Below are positions 8,132-15,865 of a DNA stretch of 27,666 bases, piece by piece. Under the pieces are notes generated by a model. The model saw nothing but the letters and a program-made list of their open reading frames with translations. It searched no databases and had not been told where the DNA came from. Where the stretch lies: positions 1 through 27,666 of the forward strand of contig JBHEMU010000064.1 of NCBI GenBank assembly GCA_046262415.1. The letters run 5' to 3'. This stretch comes from JACDAS01 sp046262415. Its GTDB lineage: Bacteria; Actinomycetota; Thermoleophilia; Gaiellales; Gaiellaceae. How positions within the stretch are numbered: the stretch's first letter is position 1; each line of letters starts with the position of its first letter. The translations under genes were made by a program, and so were the position numbers.

Positions 8132-8907
8132 CGGGGGCGCGGGGCCAGCTCGGCACCGCGCTCCTCGAGGCCTTCGCCGGCGACGAGGTGGTGGCGCTCG
8201 GGCGCGCCGACTGGGACGTCGCCCTCCCGGCCCCCGAGGGTCTGGCACGGCCCGACCTGGTGCTGCACGCCGCCGCCTGGACGGACGTCGACGGCGCCGA
8301 GGCCGATCCGCAGGGCGCCGCCGCGGTGAACGTGGGCGGGACGCAGCACGCCGCCGCGCTCGGCGCGCCCCTGCTCTACGTCTCGACCGACTACGTCTTC
8401 GACGGGCGGAAGCGCACGCCCTACGTCGAGTCCGACCCGCCGAACCCGCTCTCGGCGTACGGGCGCACGAAGCTCCACGGCGAGGCCGCGGCGGGCGAGC
8501 AGGCCTGGGTCGTTCGCTCCTCGGGCCTCTTCGGGCCGACCGGCCACAACTTCGTGCGGACGATGCTGCGGCTCGGCGCCGAGCGCGACGAGGTGGCGGT
8601 GGTCGACGACCAGCGCTCGAGCCCGACCTACGTCGGACACCTCGCTGCGGCGCTTCGCCAGATCGTGGCGCTGCCGTTCGGCACCTGGCACCTCGCCGCA
8701 GACGGAGACTGCACCTGGGCGGAGCTCGCGGAGGCCGTGTTCGCCGAGGCCGGTCTGCGGTGCCGGGTGCGTCGGATCACCGCGGCGGAGCTCGGGCGCC
8801 CGGCGCCCCGGCCCGCGTACTCGGTGCTCCGTAGCGAGCGGCCCGAGGCGCCGCGCCTGCCGCACTGGCGCCAGGGGTTGCGCGAGTGCCTCGAGCGGCT
8901 CGGCTAG
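8050..8907 (+). CDS. rmlD: dTDP-4-dehydrorhamnose reductase
   Basis: A 285-aa extended short-chain dehydrogenase. The Rossmann glycine motif is VLVTGARGQLG (about residues 25-35); VLHAAAWTDVDGAEADP is typical of RmlD, and the catalytic Tyr-x-x-x-Lys is Y137-K141 in SAYGRTKLHGE. It reduces dTDP-4-keto-L-rhamnose to dTDP-L-rhamnose with NAD(P)H. The GTG at 8050 is the only standard start upstream of the nucleotide-binding fold, so the gene overlaps rmlC by 82 bp and carries about 23 extra N-terminal residues. A non-standard start closer to the fold cannot be excluded. It ends in a CTAG palindrome shared with the stop codon of the opposing lipoprotein gene. Confidence 0.92.
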   Translation: MGRSPGAAPLEHAIADPLGTGRRRVLVTGARGQLGTALLEAFAGDEVVALGRADWDVALPAPEGLARPDLVLHAAAWTDVDGAEADPQGAAAVNVGGTQHAAALGAPLLYVSTDYVFDGRKRTPYVESDPPNPLSAYGRTKLHGEAAAGEQAWVVRSSGLFGPTGHNFVRTMLRLGAERDEVAVVDDQRSSPTYVGHLAAALRQIVALPFGTWHLAADGDCTWAELAEAVFAEAGLRCRVRRITAAELGRPAPRPAYSVLRSERPEAPRLPHWRQGLRECLERLG

Positions 8908-9419
8908 CGGCGGCTGCAGCGACCCAGCGCGCGTTCCGTCTCGGGCGGCGGCGGCGGCAGGGGCCCGCCCGGGGCCGCCCGGCGGTTGATCGGACGCATC
9001 GCCTTGGCGACGCGGATCGCCTCCGGGGTGGAGCGGGCGTAGATGCGGACGACCACGTCGCGCGTGTACACGTCGAGACCGTCGAACATCGCCGCGGGCA
9101 CGCCGCGGATCGTCGTTCGCGCGCACGACACGTGCTTCGAGATCTTGGCCGGAGAGAAGGGCGCCGAATGCTGGATCTGGATGGGGATCGGGCAGCCCCC
9201 GTGGGGCCCCGGATCGCACTCGCCGTAGCCGAAGAACGCCCGTCGTCCGGGCGATCCCCCCTCGGCGTGGGTGAGCCGCAGCCCCGCGAACGACGTGCCG
9301 ACCCAGTACATGGGCGGGCCGGGCGCCTGCCTCAGCGCGTCGAGCTCGGAGTCCGAGACGGTTCCGCCGCACCCGGCGCCGGCGATGGCCAGCGCGAGCA
9401 GGAGCATCCGCGCTCGCAT
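8904..9419 (-). CDS. predicted lipoprotein of unknown function
   Basis: A 171-aa protein from the ATG at 9419; alternatives are ATG 9428 and ATG 9407. MRARMLLLALAIAGAGC is a short lipoprotein signal peptide with a lipobox-like AGAGC end. The mature part starts GGTVSDSELDAL and has four further Cys. It includes FFGYGECDPGPHGGC and a strand-rich C-terminal half ending in a Pro-rich segment (PGGPLPPPPPETE). No family is recognised. It lies between rmlD and rmlB on the opposite strand, so it is not in the rhamnose operon. Its TAG stop overlaps the rmlD stop through CTAG (8904-8907). Confidence 0.7.
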   Translation of the reverse strand: MRARMLLLALAIAGAGCGGTVSDSELDALRQAPGPPMYWVGTSFAGLRLTHAEGGSPGRRAFFGYGECDPGPHGGCPIPIQIQHSAPFSPAKISKHVSCARTTIRGVPAAMFDGLDVYTRDVVVRIYARSTPEAIRVAKAMRPINRRAAPGGPLPPPPPETERALGRCSRR

Positions 9420-9518
9420 GCCTCGCATCTTGCCCGGCGTGAGCGTGCGCTGCGGTCCGCGCCTGGCATCCCGGTGGTGGAAACCGGGGCGGCCGTGCGC
9501 GCGCCCGGCTGGGGCGCG

Positions 9519-9524
9519 TAGGCT
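9519..9524 (+). promoter_or_regulatory. -10-like TAGGCT box upstream of rmlB
   Basis: TAGGCT ends 6 bp before the GTG start of rmlB, the same arrangement as at hsp20 and the transporter. It suggests a separate leaderless transcript for rmlB-spoIID, which is cut off from rmlACD by the inverted lipoprotein gene. Confidence 0.45.
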
Positions 9525-9530
9525 AGGCCC

Positions 9531-10514
9531 GTGCGCCTTCTCGTCACCGGCGGAGCGGGCTTCATCGGTTCGCACTTCGTCAAGCGTCGCGTCGCGGCCG
9601 GTGACGTCGTCGTCGTCCTTGACAAGCTGACCTACTCCGGCAACCGCGCCAACCTGGAGGGGGTGGACTGTGACTTCCGCCGGGGGGACATCGCGGACGC
9701 CGACGCGGTCGCCGAGGCCGGGGACGGATGTGAGGCGGCCGTCAACTTCGCCGCAGAAACGCATGTCGACCGGTCGATCCTCGAGGCCGGCGACTTCATC
9801 CGCACCGACGTCTACGGGACGCACGTGCTGCTCGAGTGGGCCCGGGCATCCGGTGCCCGGCTCGTCCACGTGTCGACCGACGAGGTCTACGGCGACATCG
9901 CCCAGGGAGCGGCCTCCCGAGAGGACGACCCGCTCAGACCGTCGAGCCCCTACTCCGCGTCGAAGGCGGGCGGCGACCTGCAGGTGGTCGCCTACGTGCG
10001 GACCTACGGCGTCGAGGCCTCGATCACGCGCGGCGCCAACACGTACGGGTCGCGCCAGCATCCCGAGAAGCTGATCCCGCTCTTCGTCACGAACGCCCTC
10101 GACGGCGAGCCGCTCCCCGTCTACGGCGACGGGCGCCAGCGCCGCGAGTGGCTGCACGTCTCCGACCACTGCGCCGCGATCGAGCTCGTCCTGCAGGAGG
10201 GCGGTGCCGGCGAGATCTACAACGTCGCCGGCGAGGAGCGCGAGAACCTCGACGTGATCGCCGCGGTGCTCGAGCTGACGGACGCGGACCGGTCGCTGGT
10301 CCGCCACGTCGACGACCGGCCGGGACACGACCGCCGCTACGCGCTCGACTCGACGAAGCTGCGCGGGCTCGGCTGGGTGCCGCAGCGAAGCCTGGCCGAG
10401 GGACTCAAAGAGACGGTGGCGTGGTACCGCGACAACCGCGCCTGGTGGGAGCCGATCAAGTCGGGCGAGTACCGCGAGTACTACGCGCGCCAATACGCCG
10501 AGCGTCTGGGGTAG
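9531..10514 (+). CDS. rmlB: dTDP-glucose 4,6-dehydratase
   Basis: A 327-aa extended short-chain dehydrogenase. The NAD-binding motif is GGAGFIGSHF at residues 7-16. The dehydratase triad T116-D117-E118 sits in VSTDEVYGD, and the active-site pair Y141-K145 in SPYSASKAGGD. TRGANTYGSRQHPEKLIP and GDGRQRREWLHVSDH are further RmlB signatures. It converts dTDP-glucose to dTDP-4-keto-6-deoxyglucose, the second step of the rhamnose pathway, and so completes the set with rmlA, rmlC and rmlD. The GTG start leaves the usual short strand before the glycine motif. The SpoIID-like gene starts 7 bp after its stop, so the two are probably cotranscribed. Confidence 0.96.
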   Translation: MRLLVTGGAGFIGSHFVKRRVAAGDVVVVLDKLTYSGNRANLEGVDCDFRRGDIADADAVAEAGDGCEAAVNFAAETHVDRSILEAGDFIRTDVYGTHVLLEWARASGARLVHVSTDEVYGDIAQGAASREDDPLRPSSPYSASKAGGDLQVVAYVRTYGVEASITRGANTYGSRQHPEKLIPLFVTNALDGEPLPVYGDGRQRREWLHVSDHCAAIELVLQEGGAGEIYNVAGEERENLDVIAAVLELTDADRSLVRHVDDRPGHDRRYALDSTKLRGLGWVPQRSLAEGLKETVAWYRDNRAWWEPIKSGEYREYYARQYAERLG

Positions 10515-10521
10515 CCCTCCC

Positions 10522-11862
10522 ATGCGTGTCGGCCTTCCCGCAGCCGCGCTGGTAGCGGCGCTTCTGCTCGCCGCGCCCGCGGCGGGGCGGCTGCTCCAGC
10601 GCGGCGCGCAGGCGGCGCCTCCGCCCGCCACCACCTTCGTCGTCAGCGGCCACGGCTGGGGCCACGGCGTCGGGCTCGCGCAGTACGGCGCGCTCGGCTA
10701 CGCGCAGCGCGGCGTCACCTACGACCGGATCCTGGCGCACTACTACCCCGGTACCGTGCTGGGACGGGCCCCGGTGGCGCGCGTCCGCGTGCTGCTCGCC
10801 GAGGGCAAGCGGAGCCTCAGCGTCGCCTCCGACGTTCCGTTCAAGGTCGAGACGACGAGGGGGGTCCGGAGGCTGCCCGCCGGTACCCACGCGATTCCGG
10901 ATCCGGCCGCGGCGCTCCGGCCGCCGCTCGTCTTCCTCCCGGGCGGGGAGCCCCTGAGGCTGGACGGCCGCGCCTACCGAGGCTCGGTCCGCGTCACGCG
11001 CGTGGGCGGGCGCCTGCGGGCGGTCAACCGCCTCGGGCTCGACGCCTACCTCTACGGCGTGATCGCCGGAGAGATGCCCTCGCACTGGCCGGGGGAGGCG
11101 CTCAAGGCCCAGGCCGTGGCCGCGCGCTCGTACGCGCTCGTCAGCCGGCGCACCGGGGACTTCGACCTGTACGCCGACGTGCGCAGCCAGGTCTACGGGG
11201 GCGTTGCCGCGGAGACCACCTCGGCGCGCGCGGCGGTGGACGCGACCAGGCTCCAGGCCCTGCTGTACGAGGGCAAGGTGGCGCATACCTTCTTCTTCGC
11301 CAGCTCGGGTGGTCGGACCGCGGACGTGACCGACATCTGGCTCGACTCGAAGCCGGTTCCCTACCTGATCTCGGTCGACGACCCGTACGACACGCTCTCG
11401 CCGTACCACGACTGGGGGCCGATCGCGATCACGGCGACCGCGGCAGCGCGTGCCCTGGAGCTGCCGGGGCTCCGGGGCATGACCCTGATCCGGGCTCCCT
11501 CGCAGCGCGTGCGCGAGGTTCGGGTCGGAACCGCTTCGGGCCGCACCACGCTCGCGGGCAACGTCTTCCGCCGGGCGCTCGACCTGCGCTCGACGTGGTT
11601 CACGGTCGGGGTGCTCACGCTCGACCGCCCCGCCGGACCGGTCGCGGCCGGCGAGACGGTCGCGCTGGCCGGCGTCGTCCGACGGGTCGCCGGGCCGGTG
11701 CTGGAGCAGCGGCCGGCGGGCGGGACTTGGGGAGTGGCGGTGGCGGTCTCGCCCGGCGCCGACGGCCGTTTCTCCGCGGCCGTGACTCCCACGGTGACGT
11801 CGGACTACCGCCTGCGGAGCGGCGACGCGACGACAGAGGCCGTGCGCGTCCGCGTGGAGTAA
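10522..11862 (+). CDS. secreted SpoIID/LytB-domain protein
   Basis: A 446-aa protein. A signal peptide (residues 1 to about 32, Ala/Leu-rich, ending near AGRLL) is followed by HGWGHGVGLAQYGA (about residues 43-56) and YYPGT. A SpoIID-like core then runs to about residue 310, including NRLGLDAYLYGVIAGEMP, LKAQAVAARSYAL and HTFFFASSGGRT. SpoIID proteins are lytic transglycosylases or amidase enhancers acting on peptidoglycan. The GHGVGLAQYGA block is near the N-terminus, as in many actinobacterial members, rather than at the C-terminus as in Bacillus SpoIID. The last 100 or so residues look like an Ig-like beta domain (LDRPAGPVAAGETVALAGVV). The organism need not sporulate. Confidence 0.88.
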   Translation: MRVGLPAAALVAALLLAAPAAGRLLQRGAQAAPPPATTFVVSGHGWGHGVGLAQYGALGYAQRGVTYDRILAHYYPGTVLGRAPVARVRVLLAEGKRSLSVASDVPFKVETTRGVRRLPAGTHAIPDPAAALRPPLVFLPGGEPLRLDGRAYRGSVRVTRVGGRLRAVNRLGLDAYLYGVIAGEMPSHWPGEALKAQAVAARSYALVSRRTGDFDLYADVRSQVYGGVAAETTSARAAVDATRLQALLYEGKVAHTFFFASSGGRTADVTDIWLDSKPVPYLISVDDPYDTLSPYHDWGPIAITATAAARALELPGLRGMTLIRAPSQRVREVRVGTASGRTTLAGNVFRRALDLRSTWFTVGVLTLDRPAGPVAAGETVALAGVVRRVAGPVLEQRPAGGTWGVAVAVSPGADGRFSAAVTPTVTSDYRLRSGDATTEAVRVRVE

Positions 11863-11869
11863 GTCGGGG

Positions 11870-12508
11870 TTAGAGCAGCTCCTCGGGTGCCACCTCGCGC
11901 AGCACCCGCGCCGGGTTGCCGACCACGACCGTGCGCGCGGCCACGTCCCGGACGACCACCGCGCCGGCCCCGACGAAAGCCTCCTCGCCGATCTCGACCC
12001 CCGGGCAGAGAACGGCTCCGCCGCCGACGCGCGCCCCGCGCCGGATCGTCGGCCCCTTGATCAGCTCGTGCCTCCTGTCGGTCCGGCCCATGAAGTTGTC
12101 GTTCGTCGTCACCACGCACGGGGCGATGAAGACCTCCTCCTCGAGCGTCGAGTACGCAGTCACGTAGGCGTGCGCCTGGATCTTCGTCAGCGCCCCGATC
12201 GTCGTGTCGTTCTCGACCAGCGAGCCTCGCCCGACGACGACGTCGTCGCCGATCACGCACCGCTCGCGGACGCACGACGTGTCCCCGAGGATCACGCGCG
12301 CGCCGATCTCCGAGCCGGCGAAGACGACGGCGCCGGTCGAGACGATCGTCCCGTCGCCGAGCACGGTGGGGGGCAGCGGCTCCCGCTTCGCCGTCGAGCG
12401 CGGGGAGAGCGAGGGCTGCTTGCCGACGACCGCGTTCTCGAGCACCTGCACGCCCTCCCCGAGCACCGTGCCCGGGTAGACCAAGGCGCTCGGGTGGATC
12501 TCAGCCAC
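11870..12508 (-). CDS. left-handed beta-helix acyltransferase (WbpD/WlbB-like)
   Basis: A 212-aa protein made largely of hexapeptide repeats of the [LIV]-G-x4 type (VYPGTVLGEGVQVLENAVVG, VSTGAVVFAGSEIGARVILG, CVIGDDVVVG, VEIGEEAFVGAGAVVV), ending PARVLREV. These coil into a left-handed beta helix. VTTNDNFMGRTD lies where WbpD/WlbB-type N-acetyltransferases carry their 'TN..PR' loop. The operon suggests acetylation of a UDP-3-amino-uronic acid using acetyl-CoA. An insert between the first repeats (about residues 30-45, QPSLSPRSTAKREPLPP) is atypical. The GTG start at 12508 overlaps the upstream oxidoreductase gene by 8 bp. The exact sugar substrate cannot be read. Confidence 0.85.
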   Translation of the reverse strand: MAEIHPSALVYPGTVLGEGVQVLENAVVGKQPSLSPRSTAKREPLPPTVLGDGTIVSTGAVVFAGSEIGARVILGDTSCVRERCVIGDDVVVGRGSLVENDTTIGALTKIQAHAYVTAYSTLEEEVFIAPCVVTTNDNFMGRTDRRHELIKGPTIRRGARVGGGAVLCPGVEIGEEAFVGAGAVVVRDVAARTVVVGNPARVLREVAPEELL

Positions 12509-13469
12509 GCAGCGATTCCGTCAGGCCCTCGAGCGCCCGCACGACCATCGCACCGTCGCGGGCCACCTTGCCGCGGTCGCCCTCGCCGGCGCAGAGGCGG
12601 AGGAAGTGCGTGCACTCGAGCCGCAGCGGCTCGTCGGTGGCCACCTTCGGGATCCAGATGTCGCCGCTGCGCGTCTGCCACTCCCCGTAGGTCTCCGCCC
12701 GCTTCCACGGCTGCTTCTCGTACACGGTCACCTTGCGGTCGAGCTCCATGTCGTCGAAGACGACCATCTTCTCGCGCCCGACGACGGTGATCCGCCGCAT
12801 CTTGTGCGGGTCGAGCCAGGAGAGGTGCATGTGCGCGATCTTCCCGGATGGGAAGCGGAGGTAGCAGAAGACGACGTCCTCGACGCCCTCCGTCAGGAAG
12901 TCGCGGCCGTGGGCCAGCGCCTGGACCGGCTCCTCGTCCAGCAGGTAGAGGATCACCGAGAGGTCGTGGACGCCCAGTGACCACAGGGCGTTCTCGTTCG
13001 TGCGGACGATGCCGAGGTTCTGACGGTTGCCGTAGATGCAGAGCACCTCGCCCAGCTCGCCGGAGTCGACCAGCTCCTTCAGCTTGACGACGCCCGGGTG
13101 GTAGAGGAGCAGGTGGCCCGGCATCAGCACGAGGTCGCGCTCGGTGGCGAGGGCCACGAGCTCGTCCATCTCGACCGCCCGCATCGCCGGCGGCTTCTCG
13201 ACGAGGACGTGCTTGCCGGCGAGGAGCGCCCGGCGCGCGAGCTCGTAGTGCGTCGGCACCGGCGTCGCGATCACGACCGCGTCCACCGTCTCGTCCGCGA
13301 GCACGTCGTCCAGGTCCTCGGTGACACGCGCCTGGGGGTACCGGGCCGCGAAGGCGGTGCGGCTGTCCTCGCTGACGTCGCAGAGCCAGGCGAGCTCGGC
13401 CAGCTCGTCGAAGTTCCGCGCGAGGTTCGGGCCCCAGTAGCCGAGGCCGGCGACGGCGATTCGCGTCAG
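12501..13469 (-). CDS. Gfo/Idh/MocA oxidoreductase (WbpB/WlbA-like)
   Basis: From an apparent CTG start this encodes 322 aa. TRIAVAGLGYWGPNLARNF is the N-terminal Rossmann motif, HVLVEKPPA (about residues 88-96) carries the family Glu-Lys-Pro, and HDLSVILYLL follows near residue 180. WbpB/WlbA oxidises C3 of a UDP-acetamido-uronic acid with NAD+ before transamination, which suits the dehydrogenase and acyltransferase neighbours. No ATG, GTG or TTG lies in frame near the conserved N-terminus. A CTG overlaps the upstream TGA (CTGA, 13466-13469) exactly where an ATGA coupling would be expected. A longer reading would run deep inside the upstream gene and is unlikely. Confidence 0.85.
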   Translation of the reverse strand: MTRIAVAGLGYWGPNLARNFDELAELAWLCDVSEDSRTAFAARYPQARVTEDLDDVLADETVDAVVIATPVPTHYELARRALLAGKHVLVEKPPAMRAVEMDELVALATERDLVLMPGHLLLYHPGVVKLKELVDSGELGEVLCIYGNRQNLGIVRTNENALWSLGVHDLSVILYLLDEEPVQALAHGRDFLTEGVEDVVFCYLRFPSGKIAHMHLSWLDPHKMRRITVVGREKMVVFDDMELDRKVTVYEKQPWKRAETYGEWQTRSGDIWIPKVATDEPLRLECTHFLRLCAGEGDRGKVARDGAMVVRALEGLTESLRG

Positions 13470-14722
13470 AGCTTCCAGACCTTTCCGCTCGACCTCCCGT
13501 TCCGGCCCGTGGCGTTGCGGAAGTCCACGACGAGGTTCGCCTCCTCGACCAGCCGCTCGTAGTCGATGCCGGAGTGGGCGGTGACGATCGCGACGCAGTC
13601 GTAGCCGGCGGGCTCGAGCGGCACCGAGCGCAGGCCGTTCGCCTCGGGGACGTGCGGGTCGTGGTAGGAGACGTCCGAGCCTGCGTTCCGCAGCAGCTCG
13701 ATCAGCTTCAGCGCGGGCGACTCGCGGACATCGCCGATGTCGGCCTTGTAGGACACGCCCAGAACGAGCACCTTCGAGCCCTTGAGCGAGCGCTCCCGCC
13801 CGTGGTTCAGCGCCTGCGAGATCAGCGAGCGGCAGTAGTAGGGCATGTTCTCGTTCACCTTGCCCGCGAGCTCGATGAACTCGGTGTAGAAGCCGTACTC
13901 CCGCGCCTTCCACGTCAGGTAGAAGGGGTCGATCGGGATGCAGTGACCGCCGAGACCCGGGCCGGGCTGGAAGCTCATGAAGCCGAAGGGCTTCGTCGCG
14001 GCGGCCTCGACGACCTCCCAGACGTCGATCTGCATACGCTCGCACAGCTGCGCGAGCTCGTTCATCAGCGCGATGTTGACCGAGCGGAAGATGTTCTCGA
14101 GCAGCTTCGTCAGCTCGGCCGCCTCCGGCGACGACACGCCGTGCACGGTGTCGACGGCGCCCCGGTAGAGGGCCACGGCGCGCTCGGTGCAGGCGGGCGT
14201 GACGCCGCCGACGACCTTCGGGACGGTCTTGGTCGTCCAGTCCGTCCGCCCCGGATCGACCCGCTCGGGCGAGAAGGCCAGGTTGAAGTCCTTGCCTGCC
14301 TCCAGCCCGCTCGTCTCCAGGATCGGCCGGACGACCTCCCTGGTCGTCCCGGGATAGGTGGTCGACTCGAGCACGATCAGGTGGCCGCGGCGCAGCCGGG
14401 TGGCGATGCCCTCGACGGCGCGCTTGACGATCGTCAGGTCGGGCTCGCGCTGCTTCGTCAGCGGCGTCGCCAGGGCGATCAGGATCGCGTCCGCGTCGCG
14501 CAGGACGTCGTAGTCGGCCGACGCGGCGATCCGGCCCGCCTCGACGTGGGGGCGCAGGACGTCGCCCGAGACGTCCTCGATGTGGCTCTCGCCGCGGTTG
14601 ATCCCGTCGACGACCGCCTGGTTGACGTCGACGAGGACGACCGAACGGCCGTCATCGGCGAAGACCTGGGCGAGCGGGAGTCCGACGTAGCCGGCCCCGA
14701 CGATGGCGACATCCGGTTTCAT
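13466..14722 (-). CDS. wbpA: UDP-N-acetylglucosamine/mannosamine 6-dehydrogenase (WbpA type)
   Basis: A 418-aa protein. The N-terminal NAD domain (VAIVGAGYVGLPLAQVFAD, residues 5-23) leads to LESTTYPGTTREV and AFSPERVDPGR. The central domain carries LLENIFRSVNIALMNELA, and the active-site Cys is C261 in GLGGHCIPIDPFYLTWKAREY. The C-terminal domain has LVLGVSYKADIGDVRESPA. This FQPGPGLGGHCIPIDPFYLTW form is characteristic of WbpA-type UDP-GlcNAc 6-dehydrogenases, which make two successive oxidations at C6 to a uronic acid. Because wecB precedes it, UDP-ManNAc (WecC-like) is also a possible substrate. The start overlaps the end of wecB by ATGA (14719-14722), giving a tightly coupled minus-strand operon. 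Confidence 0.9.
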   Translation of the reverse strand: MKPDVAIVGAGYVGLPLAQVFADDGRSVVLVDVNQAVVDGINRGESHIEDVSGDVLRPHVEAGRIAASADYDVLRDADAILIALATPLTKQREPDLTIVKRAVEGIATRLRRGHLIVLESTTYPGTTREVVRPILETSGLEAGKDFNLAFSPERVDPGRTDWTTKTVPKVVGGVTPACTERAVALYRGAVDTVHGVSSPEAAELTKLLENIFRSVNIALMNELAQLCERMQIDVWEVVEAAATKPFGFMSFQPGPGLGGHCIPIDPFYLTWKAREYGFYTEFIELAGKVNENMPYYCRSLISQALNHGRERSLKGSKVLVLGVSYKADIGDVRESPALKLIELLRNAGSDVSYHDPHVPEANGLRSVPLEPAGYDCVAIVTAHSGIDYERLVEEANLVVDFRNATGRNGRSSGKVWKL

Positions 14723-15768
14723 GACCGGCGAAGGCTAGCTTGGAGGGCCGCCGCGACCCGCTCGGAGGCGCGCCCGTCGCCGTAGAGCCGGGGCCGCTCG
14801 GCCGGCATCGCCGCCCGGGCCACGGCCGCCACGAGCCGGTCGGGGTCGTCGTCGACGAGGACGTTCGCGCCGGTCTCGACCGTGTCCACCCATTCCGTCG
14901 AGGGACGGAGCGTCACGCAGGGGACGCCGTACCAGTAGGCCTCCTTCTGGAGCCCGCCCGAGTCGGTGATGACCACGCGGGCCTGGGACGCGGCGGCGGC
15001 GAGATCCAGGTACCCGAGCGGCGCGGTGAGGCGGACGTGGTCGGGCAGGACCTGGCCCCGGAGCGCCTGGGCCGTCCGCGGGTGCGCGGGGAGGAGGAGC
15101 GGCTCGGAGAGCCGGCCGAGCCCGTCGACGATCCGCGCCAGCCGCTCGGGGTGCACGTTCGCCTCGCGGTGCACCGTGGCCAGCAGGTACGCGCCTGGGA
15201 CGAGGCCGTGCTCCTCGAGCACACGGGACCGGCTTCGGGCCAGCGGTGCGAGCCGCTCGGACACGTCGTACATCACGTCGCCGACCACCTCCGCGCGACC
15301 GGGGACGCCCTCGGCCTCGAGCAGCCGGCGCGAGCGCTCGTCCGGGCACAGGAGCAGCGTCGCCACCCGGTCGACCGCGATCCGGTTCCGCTCCTCGGGC
15401 ATCGCCAGGTCGCCGCTGCGCAGCCCGGCCTCGACGTGCGCGATCGGGATGCCGGCCGCAGCGGCCGCCTCGGCCCCGGCCAGCGTCGAGTTGGTGTCCC
15501 CGTAGACGAGCATCCAGTCCGGTCGCTCCCGCTCGAGCACGGGCTCGATCGCCGCCCGCATCGTCTCCGGGTCGGCCGTGTGCAGCTCGAGCCGGTAGGC
15601 GGGGTCCGGGAGCCCGAGCTCGTCGTAGAAGACCTGCGACAGCTCCGGGTCGTAGTGCTGCCCGGTGTCGACGACGACCTCCTCGATGCCGGCGCCGCGA
15701 AGCGCCTCGGAGACCGGACCGGACTTGATGAACTGGGGCCGGTTCCCCACGACGGACAGCACTTTCAC
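14719..15768 (-). CDS. wecB: UDP-N-acetylglucosamine 2-epimerase (non-hydrolysing)
   Basis: A 349-aa GT-B-fold enzyme. The N-terminus KVLSVVGNRPQFIKSGPV matches the WecB 'GTRPE' loop region, with Asn in place of Thr as in many Gram-positive and archaeal members. VYGDTNSTLAGA, HVEAGLRSGDLAMPEERNR, TVHREANV and TDSGGLQKEAYWYGVPCVTLR are catalytic and UDP-binding blocks. It interconverts UDP-GlcNAc and UDP-ManNAc in the cytosol. It is the first gene of the four-gene minus-strand nucleotide-sugar operon. The GTG start at 15768 has no Shine-Dalgarno but has TAGTGT 7 bp upstream, again a leaderless arrangement. That box overlaps the -10-like box of the divergent tRNA gene. Confidence 0.94.
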   Translation of the reverse strand: MKVLSVVGNRPQFIKSGPVSEALRGAGIEEVVVDTGQHYDPELSQVFYDELGLPDPAYRLELHTADPETMRAAIEPVLERERPDWMLVYGDTNSTLAGAEAAAAAGIPIAHVEAGLRSGDLAMPEERNRIAVDRVATLLLCPDERSRRLLEAEGVPGRAEVVGDVMYDVSERLAPLARSRSRVLEEHGLVPGAYLLATVHREANVHPERLARIVDGLGRLSEPLLLPAHPRTAQALRGQVLPDHVRLTAPLGYLDLAAAASQARVVITDSGGLQKEAYWYGVPCVTLRPSTEWVDTVETGANVLVDDDPDRLVAAVARAAMPAERPRLYGDGRASERVAAALQASLRRS

Positions 15769-15774
15769 CGCGGC

Positions 15775-15781
15775 TACACTA
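15775..15781. promoter_or_regulatory. overlapping divergent -10-like boxes (tRNA-Lys / wecB)
   Basis: The heptamer TACACTA reads TACACT (plus, 15775-15780), 12 bp before the tRNA 5' end. On the minus strand it reads TAGTGT (15781-15776), 7 bp before the wecB GTG. Both fit TANNNT. Two RNA polymerases could not open the same six bases at once, so the two promoters would exclude each other. No -35 element was recognised. Confidence 0.4.
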
Positions 15782-15792
15782 CGCAGCCCCTC

Positions 15793-15865
15793 GGGCCGTT
15801 AGCTCAGTTGGTAGAGCAGGGGACTCTTAATCCCAAGGTCGAAGGTTCGAATCCTTCACGGCCCA
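15793..15865 (+). tRNA. tRNA-Lys (anticodon CUU)
   Basis: A 73-nt cloverleaf without encoded CCA. The acceptor GGGCCGT (15793-15799) pairs perfectly with ACGGCCC (15858-15864), and A15865 is the discriminator. The D arm is GCTCAGTTGGTAGAGC. The anticodon loop CTCTTAA gives CUU, reading the AAG codon favoured in high-GC genomes. The T arm GAAGG-TTCGAAT-CCTTC pairs fully. The outermost anticodon-stem pair is a G-A mismatch; the other four pair. Its body closely resembles bacterial tRNA-Lys (GTTAGCTCAGTTGGTAGAGCA). Confidence 0.96.
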
